Assembly: GCF_011382965.1 (NCBI RefSeq)
Contig: NZ_CP049934.1
Location: forward strand, 2,542,001 to 2,606,000
Length of the DNA: 64,000 nt
Source: Leucobacter insecticola
Lineage (GTDB): Bacteria; Actinomycetota; Actinomycetes; Actinomycetales; Microbacteriaceae
Direction: 5' to 3'
Every line of letters starts with the position of its first letter. The stretch's first letter is position 1. Below, piece after piece: positions 59,302-64,000 of this stretch. The notes beneath the pieces are model-generated. The model ran no database searches, was not told the DNA's origin, and worked only from the letters and a program-made list of their open reading frames with translations. A program made the translations under genes and the position numbers.

Positions 59302-60450
59302 CTGGCACTTCCTTCAAGAAGTTCGGGGGCAAGATCCGCGAGACCACGCACCCCGCCTCGCAAAAACTGAACATCAGTATTGCCGCGTGCGATCAGCAGT
59401 TTCGCGGCCCGGATCGAGCGCGGATCACGTTCGCAGTAGACAATCACTGGGCCAAGGACTGCGGCAGCTCCGGCCTCAAGCTCGTCGATCGGCACAGCCA
59501 GGGAGCCTCTGATCCGCAGCTGTTCGCGCTCCGCAACGGTCCGCACGTCGAGCAACACCGGAGGCGCTTCAGCGCTGAGGATCGCGGCAAGTTCTTCCGC
59601 GGCGACGGCGGGCGGCTCAGGATCCGGTCCGGCACAAAACAACTCATAATCGATCAGTTCCGTCACCGGCTGGGCCGCAGGATCACCGGAGAAGCGAAGC
59701 TCGCGGGTGCCCGCGCGGAGCGAATCATAGATCAGCACCCGCCCGAGCAGCGGATCTCCGATCCCGGTGATGAGCTTCAGCGTTTCGGTCGCGAGCAGCG
59801 AACCGATCGTGCCGCAGAGTCCGGGCAGCACTCCCCGGTGCCGCAGTCGACGACGTCCTCGGGGCGGGAGGCGCCGGGAAGAGATCCCGATACCCGGGAT
59901 ACTTCGGCCGCCACGACACCCCCACCTGACCGTGATACTGCAGGATCGACCCCCACACGAGCGGCAGCCCGAGGATCTCGGCGGCGTCTGCCACCAGGTA
60001 GCGGGTGGGAAAGTTGTCACTGCCATCGACGATGACATCGTAGCCGCGAAAGAGGTCAAGCGCGTTCCCGGCGGTGAGTCGAAAGCTGTGCAACTCAACA
60101 CGGATTCCCGGATCAAGCGCATGCACCGTATCCGCCAGCGAATCCACCTTCTTTCGTCCGATGTCACCGGTGGAATGGGCGACCTGCCGGTGCAGATTTG
60201 AGAGTTCCACGCGGTCATCATCGACGATCCCGATCGTGCCGACACCCGCGCCGGCGAGGTAGGGCACGCTCGCACTCCCGAGCCCGCCAGCACCCACCAC
60301 GAGCACGCGCGCGGACGCGAGACGTCGCTGCGATTCTTCCCCGAACCCGGGGAGCAATACCTGGCGTTGCGCACGCGCACGCTGTGCCTCACTCAACTCG
60401 GGCAGCGGAGAAACGAGCGGCCCGGGGCGATCGGTCTGCACGGCATCCAT
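59298..60450 (-). pseudogene. moeB: MoeB adenylyltransferase with rhodanese domain, two frameshifts
   Basis: Activates MoaD (adenylation) and supplies sulfur (rhodanese). From ATG 60450: ThiF/MoeB domain with GAGGLGSASVPYLAGAGVG near residue 52, DDDRVELSNLHRQ and DGSDNFPTRYL; the C-terminal part (from GVLPGLCGTIG) holds the rhodanese domain with active-site Cys in VIVYCERDPRS. Two breaks 28 bp apart, at GGGG 59861-59864 and CCCC 59833-59836; one base added to each restores PEDVVDCGTGGVLPG and a 384-residue protein. Almost certainly assembly errors. Confidence 0.92.
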
Positions 60451-60546
60451 GCGGCCAGTCTAGATCCTCACGGGGTAGGTCACGGCCGTGATTATTCACG
60501 ACCTCCGGCCCAGAGCTTCGCGCAACACACCGGGTAGCATTGCGGT

Positions 60547-60813
60547 ATGGCGCAGATCACTGTTCGTTATTTCGCCGCCGCCGCCGAGGCCGCGGGCCGT
60601 GACGAGGAACACTTCGATGTGTCTTCCGCGAGCACCCTCGAGGCGCTGCGAGACACCCTCGCTGCGCAGTACGGCGAGCCCATGCGCAAGGTACTGCGTT
60701 CCGGATCTTTCCTCGTCGACGGTGTGGTGCGGCGCGACGGCGCTATTCAGCCCAGCGGCGGTGAGGTGCGGGGCACCGTTGTCGATGTACTCCCCCCGTT
60801 TGCGGGCGGATGA
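60547..60813 (+). CDS. moaD: Molybdopterin synthase sulfur-carrier subunit MoaD
   Basis: 88 residues, ubiquitin-like fold, ending in the required Gly-Gly (PPFAGG). The C-terminal Gly is adenylated by MoeB and becomes a thiocarboxylate. Divergent from moeB; its stop overlaps moeA2. Confidence 0.94.
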   Translation: MAQITVRYFAAAAEAAGRDEEHFDVSSASTLEALRDTLAAQYGEPMRKVLRSGSFLVDGVVRRDGAIQPSGGEVRGTVVDVLPPFAGG

Positions 60814-62099
60814 GCACGATTCGGCGCTCCCTCGGGGAGCATCAGGAAGCGGTGGCGTCGCTCCTTACTCCCGTCCTCGCCGCGCGCGGGGCGGCAGATC
60901 CTGAACTGATTGCCCTGGCTGCTGCGGGCGCGCTCGGGCGTGTCACCTCACACGAAATCCTCACCGCGATTCCGCTCCCACCCTTCGACAACTCGCAGAT
61001 GGACGGCTACGCGGTGTGTGCTGCGGATTTGGCTGACGCAAGCTCGAGCCGGCCGGTGTCACTCCCCCTCGGATTCACCACTGCCGCCGGCGATGCGCCA
61101 CTGCAGCATCAGCCGGGCACTGCATCTCCCATCATGACCGGGGCGCCGATCCCGCACGGAGCCGACACCGTCATTCCCGTCGAACAGTCGATCCCGCCGC
61201 GCTTTCCACGCCTCAGCAGGCGAGGCGAGTCACCCCCCAACGGCACCGTCTGCTTTGCGGCGCCCGCGCCAAAAGGCCAGTTCGTGCGACAGTGCGGCGA
61301 AGACGCCCCGGCAGGCACCCCGATCCTGCCCGCAGGGACCAGACTCACCCCAGCACGCATCGGTGCGCTCGCGGCGGCGGGGATCTCTGAGGTTGCCGTG
61401 CAGCCGCGGCTTCGCATACTTCTGTGCTCGACCGGAGATGAATTGAGCGGTGCTCGTGTGGGCGATGCGTCCAAGCCCCTCACCGCTGGTCTGATCCACG
61501 ACGCGAACACACCGATGCTCGCCGCCGCCCTCCGCGAGGCGGAGGCGGAAGTTGGCACGCTGCGCTGCCAGGACGAGGCCGAAGCCTTGCAGCGCGCGAT
61601 CACCGTGGCCGCCCCCGGCTACGACCTCGTGCTGACCTCGGGCGGGATCAGCGCGGGCGCCTTTGAGGTTGTGCGTGAGGCCTTGGCGCCCCTCGGCGCC
61701 GAGTTCGTGTCGGTCGCGATGCAGCCGGGAGGCCCGCAAGGACTCGGAACGCTCACACTCGCGTCAGGGCGGATCCCGGTCGTGTGCTTTCCAGGAAACC
61801 CGGTGAGTGCGCTCATCTCGGCAGAGTGTTTCCTGCTGCCCCTACTCAGAGCGTATGCCGGCGCGCAGGCCGAGCGCCCCCGCGAGGAACGTCGCCTCGC
61901 CCACGACGCACAGTCCCCGCGCGACAAGCATCAGCTGCGGCGTGGGCGCATCGAGTCCGACGGGCGAGTGCGGCTGAGCGCCCCTGGATCCCACCTGCTG
62001 AGCGAACTGGCCGCCGCAGATGTGCTGGCGCATTTGCCGCCCGGTCGCGACGCCTTCCCCGAGAACACCCCGCTTGAAGTCTGGAGAATCAATGACTGA
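60810..62099 (+). CDS. moeA: Molybdopterin molybdotransferase MoeA (copy 2)
   Basis: 429 residues from ATG 60810. [49 protein letters not shown] and a MoeA domain IV-type end. It overlaps moaC by 8 bp. Second MoeA in the window, with noticeably longer body and rather different sequence from the one at 42992. Confidence 0.93.
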   Translation: MSTIRRSLGEHQEAVASLLTPVLAARGAADPELIALAAAGALGRVTSHEILTAIPLPPFDNSQMDGYAVCAADLADASSSRPVSLPLGFTTAAGDAPLQHQPGTASPIMTGAPIPHGADTVIPVEQSIPPRFPRLSRRGESPPNGTVCFAAPAPKGQFVRQCGEDAPAGTPILPAGTRLTPARIGALAAAGISEVAVQPRLRILLCSTGDELSGARVGDASKPLTAGLIHDANTPMLAAALREAEAEVGTLRCQDEAEALQRAITVAAPGYDLVLTSGGISAGAFEVVREALAPLGAEFVSVAMQPGGPQGLGTLTLASGRIPVVCFPGNPVSALISAECFLLPLLRAYAGAQAERPREERRLAHDAQSPRDKHQLRRGRIESDGRVRLSAPGSHLLSELAAADVLAHLPPGRDAFPENTPLEVWRIND

Positions 62100-62586
62100 C
62101 ACCCCCGCTCGCTCGGCGCAACAACTCACCCATTTGCGCGGTGACGGCAGCGCGCATATGGTCGACGTCACCGAGAAGGCCGTCACCAAGCGCACCGCAC
62201 GCGCCGAAGCGACACTGCTCACTCGCGCGGATGTTGTAGAGCTATTGGTGGCGGGTGAACTGCCGAAGGGTGAAGCGCTGGGGACCGCCCGCATCGCCGG
62301 CATTATGGCGGCGAAACGCACCTCCGAGTTGATTCCGCTGTGCCATCCGCTGCCGCTCACAAAACTAGCGATCGATTTCGAGCCGCACGCAGACCGGGTC
62401 CGGATCATTGCGACCGTCACAACGCGCGGCGTGACCGGGGTGGAGATGGAGGCACTCACGGCGGCCAGCGTCGCGGCCCTGACGCTGTACGACATGATCA
62501 AGGCCGTCGACAAACACGCTTCAATCACCGATATCCGGGTGCTTGCGAAGTCGGGCGGGAAGAGCGGCGATTGGTCCCTCGAATGA
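62092..62586 (+). CDS. moaC: Cyclic pyranopterin monophosphate synthase MoaC
   Basis: 164 residues from ATG 62092. Converts the MoaA product to precursor [38 protein letters not shown] and [23 protein letters not shown] with catalytic Asp are typical. Overlaps mog (ATGA). Confidence 0.95.
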   Translation: MTDTPARSAQQLTHLRGDGSAHMVDVTEKAVTKRTARAEATLLTRADVVELLVAGELPKGEALGTARIAGIMAAKRTSELIPLCHPLPLTKLAIDFEPHADRVRIIATVTTRGVTGVEMEALTAASVAALTLYDMIKAVDKHASITDIRVLAKSGGKSGDWSLE

Positions 62587-63077
62587 GTGAGGACGCCGTC
62601 GTCATCGTCGCGTCGACCAGCGCCGCTGCGGGCCTGGCAGCGGATCGCACCGGGCCTGTGATCCGGGAGTGGCTCACGGCCAGGGGCTTCACGACCGCCC
62701 CTCCCGTGGTCGTTGCGGACGGCGATGCTGTCGGTGCAGCCGCGCGCACCGCGCTCGCCGCAGAGCCGCGCATCATCATCGTTACGGGCGGTACCGGGGT
62801 CTCGCCAAGCGATCAGACCCCGGAGCAACTTTCGCCGCTCCTTGATATTCAGCTTCCCGGGATCATCGAGGCAGTTCGTCGTCTGGGAGCTGCGAGCACC
62901 CCGGCCGCGATCCTCACCCGCGGCGTTGCGGGTTTTGCGGGGAATACGTTTGTGGTGACGCTGCCCGGTTCACCGGGTGGGGTCCGAGACGGGCTCGCCG
63001 TGATTGCTCCCGTGTTGGAACACTTACTTGACCAGCGGGCGCATGGCGGGAAGCATGACTCGTGTCCTGCGCCGTAG
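62583..63077 (+). CDS. mog: Molybdopterin adenylyltransferase Mog
   Basis: 164 residues from ATG 62583. Adenylylates molybdopterin before molybdate insertion. Conserved [19 protein letters not shown] and [15 protein letters not shown]. Last gene of the moaD-moeA-moaC-mog unit. Confidence 0.92.
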   Translation: MSEDAVVIVASTSAAAGLAADRTGPVIREWLTARGFTTAPPVVVADGDAVGAAARTALAAEPRIIIVTGGTGVSPSDQTPEQLSPLLDIQLPGIIEAVRRLGAASTPAAILTRGVAGFAGNTFVVTLPGSPGGVRDGLAVIAPVLEHLLDQRAHGGKHDSCPAP

Positions 63078-63082
63078 ATTCG

Positions 63083-63541
63083 CTACTCAGGAAACGCTTT
63101 CCGTGCGATCGCCTGCACATCACCTTCAAGATTGTTGACTTGCGTCTCTAGACGGTTGAACCGCACGTCCATCTGTTCAAAACGCTGATCCACCTGTTCG
63201 AACCTCCGATCGACCTCTTCAAACCTCCGATCCACCTGCTCAAAGCGACGGTCTACCTCCTCGAACCTTCGATCGACCTGCTCGAACCTCAGCACCATCT
63301 CGTCTTTGAGACCATCGATTCGCTCACTCACACCGTCGAATTTCGCGTTCATCAGCTGCATCCCGGAGGCAACAATCTCGAACTGTGCCCCGATCCGCGC
63401 GCCCATTGCATCAAATTTCGCGTCCACAGCGCCAAACTGCGATTTCATGCTCCGCATGAACATTTGTGAGATAACCGTGATGACGCCGGTTATCGCAACG
63501 CCGAAGATCCCAATAAGGGTCCAGATTTGTGGTTCGTTCAT
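63083..63541 (-). CDS. Membrane-anchored coiled-coil protein, paralogue B
   Basis: 152 residues from ATG 63541 (MNEPQIWTLIGIFG). One membrane helix then a long coiled coil with VDRRFEE/VDRRFEQ repeated about six times; DNA shows 21-bp tandem units around 63170-63290. End NNLEGDVQAIARKAFPE matches the paralogue A end. It converges on mog with a 5-bp gap. Function unknown; the repeat number differs between the two copies, which suggests slippage. Confidence 0.75.
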   Translation of the reverse strand: MNEPQIWTLIGIFGVAITGVITVISQMFMRSMKSQFGAVDAKFDAMGARIGAQFEIVASGMQLMNAKFDGVSERIDGLKDEMVLRFEQVDRRFEEVDRRFEQVDRRFEEVDRRFEQVDQRFEQMDVRFNRLETQVNNLEGDVQAIARKAFPE

Positions 63542-63674
63542 TGTAACCATGCCTCCCATTGTGACTGACTCCACTACACAATGCCAGGGCCATCTCAGGG
63601 AAATGCGTCAGTTCCAAATCTGTGGATAACTCCCCGTGCGCGCGCCAAAAACTGCCCTTGTGAGCGGAGAAAGT

Positions 63675-63710
63675 AGAAGGGGGCTACGCCGTTCGGCGCA
63701 ACCCCCTTCT
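63675..63710 (-). terminator. Terminator after the purine permease
   Basis: AGAAGGGGG (63675-63683) and CCCCCTTCT (63702-63710) with an inner CGCCG/CGGCG stem, 11 bp after the permease stop. Moderately U-rich flank. Confidence 0.85.
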
Positions 63711-63721
63711 CACATGCGTAG

Positions 63722-64000
63722 CTACACGCCGAGCAGCGTCTCGATCGGCCCGCGCGCAAAGAAGATCACGAAGCCGACGGACACGATCCACAGCAGCCAG
63801 TGCACCTGCTTCGCCTTCCCCGTGAACGCGTGGACCAGCACCCACGACACGAAACCCGCGCCGATGCCGTTGGCGATCGAGTAGCTGAGAGGCATCACGG
63901 CCGCGGTGAGGAACACCGGCAGGAGTACCCGGAAATCGCCGAGATCAATGTTCGAGATCTGCGACATCATCATGGCCCCGACGATGACCAGGGCCGCGGC
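63722..64000 (-). CDS. NCS2/AzgA-type purine permease (3' part)
   Basis: Ninety-two codons in the window, open to the edge; the frame runs through AALVIVGAMMMSQISN. The C-terminal 60 residues have three helices with AVMPLSYSIANGIGAGFVSW, characteristic of hypoxanthine/guanine/adenine permeases of the AzgA (PbuG-GhxP) group. Substrate is a purine base; the 5' part is outside the window. Confidence 0.85.
   Translation of the reverse strand, partial: AAALVIVGAMMMSQISNIDLGDFRVLLPVFLTAAVMPLSYSIANGIGAGFVSWVLVHAFTGKAKQVHWLLWIVSVGFVIFFARGPIETLLGV

Overview
The window is 64 kb of a high-GC actinobacterial chromosome, almost certainly a member of Microbacteriaceae (Leucobacter-like; this placement is inferred from gene content and order, not from a search). 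Supporting signs are the prfB-ftsE-ftsX-smpB-ssrA order, a tmRNA tag that reads ANAKRTDFALAA, many ATGA/GTGA start-stop overlaps with GTG starts, and a nearly complete molybdenum cofactor gene set. No rRNA operon, prophage, insertion sequence or CRISPR array is visible.

Layout. 1-11.4 kb: serine and branched-chain amino acid biosynthesis (serA, ilvC, ilvN, ilvB, ilvD, all on the minus strand) interrupted by the helicase gene hrpB and small membrane proteins. 11.6-18.0 kb: a visibly lower-GC island with a spermidine/putrescine-type ABC importer facing away from an RraA-like protein, a carbon-nitrogen hydrolase and a GntR/FCD regulator. A TGTATACA-centred palindrome lies in the divergent gap, and the binding-protein and regulator genes are both broken. 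18-23 kb: nhaA, tRNA-Lys(CTT), hisN, a DUF3054 protein, gap and a GlxA-type regulator. 23.2-28.9 kb: ssrA, a lactate-dehydrogenase-like flavoenzyme, smpB, ftsX, ftsE and prfB. 28.9-36.7 kb: polyamine or amine uptake and breakdown (APC permease, potABCD, an Lrp regulator, a putrescine-type aminotransferase). 36.8-42 kb: a DUF559/AbiEi-like gene bracketed by two copies of a 73-bp repeat, then rpsO, amtB, an inositol-monophosphatase family gene and an orphan PotD-like lipoprotein. 42-50.5 kb: mobA, moeA, fdhD and a YdeP-type formate dehydrogenase-like molybdoenzyme, a mazEF-type toxin-antitoxin pair, then an amiS-fmdB-fmdA formamide operon. 50.7-54.2 kb: a flippase/glycosyltransferase pair and a PadR-regulated membrane protein. 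54.3-63.1 kb: modABC molybdate uptake and the cofactor genes moaA, moaE, moeB, moaD, moeA, moaC and mog, with two paralogous coiled-coil proteins placed in and at the end of this block. 63.7 kb to the end: the 3' part of a purine permease.

How it fits together. Molybdate import (modABC), cofactor synthesis (moaACDE, moeB, moeA twice, mog, mobA), sulfuration (fdhD) and one candidate enzyme (FdhF/YdeP-like) are all here. Formamidase next door would release formate and ammonia, and amtB and the ilv genes are nearby, so a formamide-to-formate-to-CO2 route with nitrogen recovery is a reasonable inference.

Sequence quality. Seven conserved genes (ilvC, nhaA, the flavoenzyme, ftsX, amtB, fmdA, moeB) carry eight apparent single-base losses, all within or next to G/C runs. 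Seven would be repaired by changing a run of four to five. This looks like a homopolymer undercall in the assembly more than real gene death. The in-frame amber codon in the island's binding protein and the frameshift in its GntR gene do not fit that pattern and may be genuine decay.
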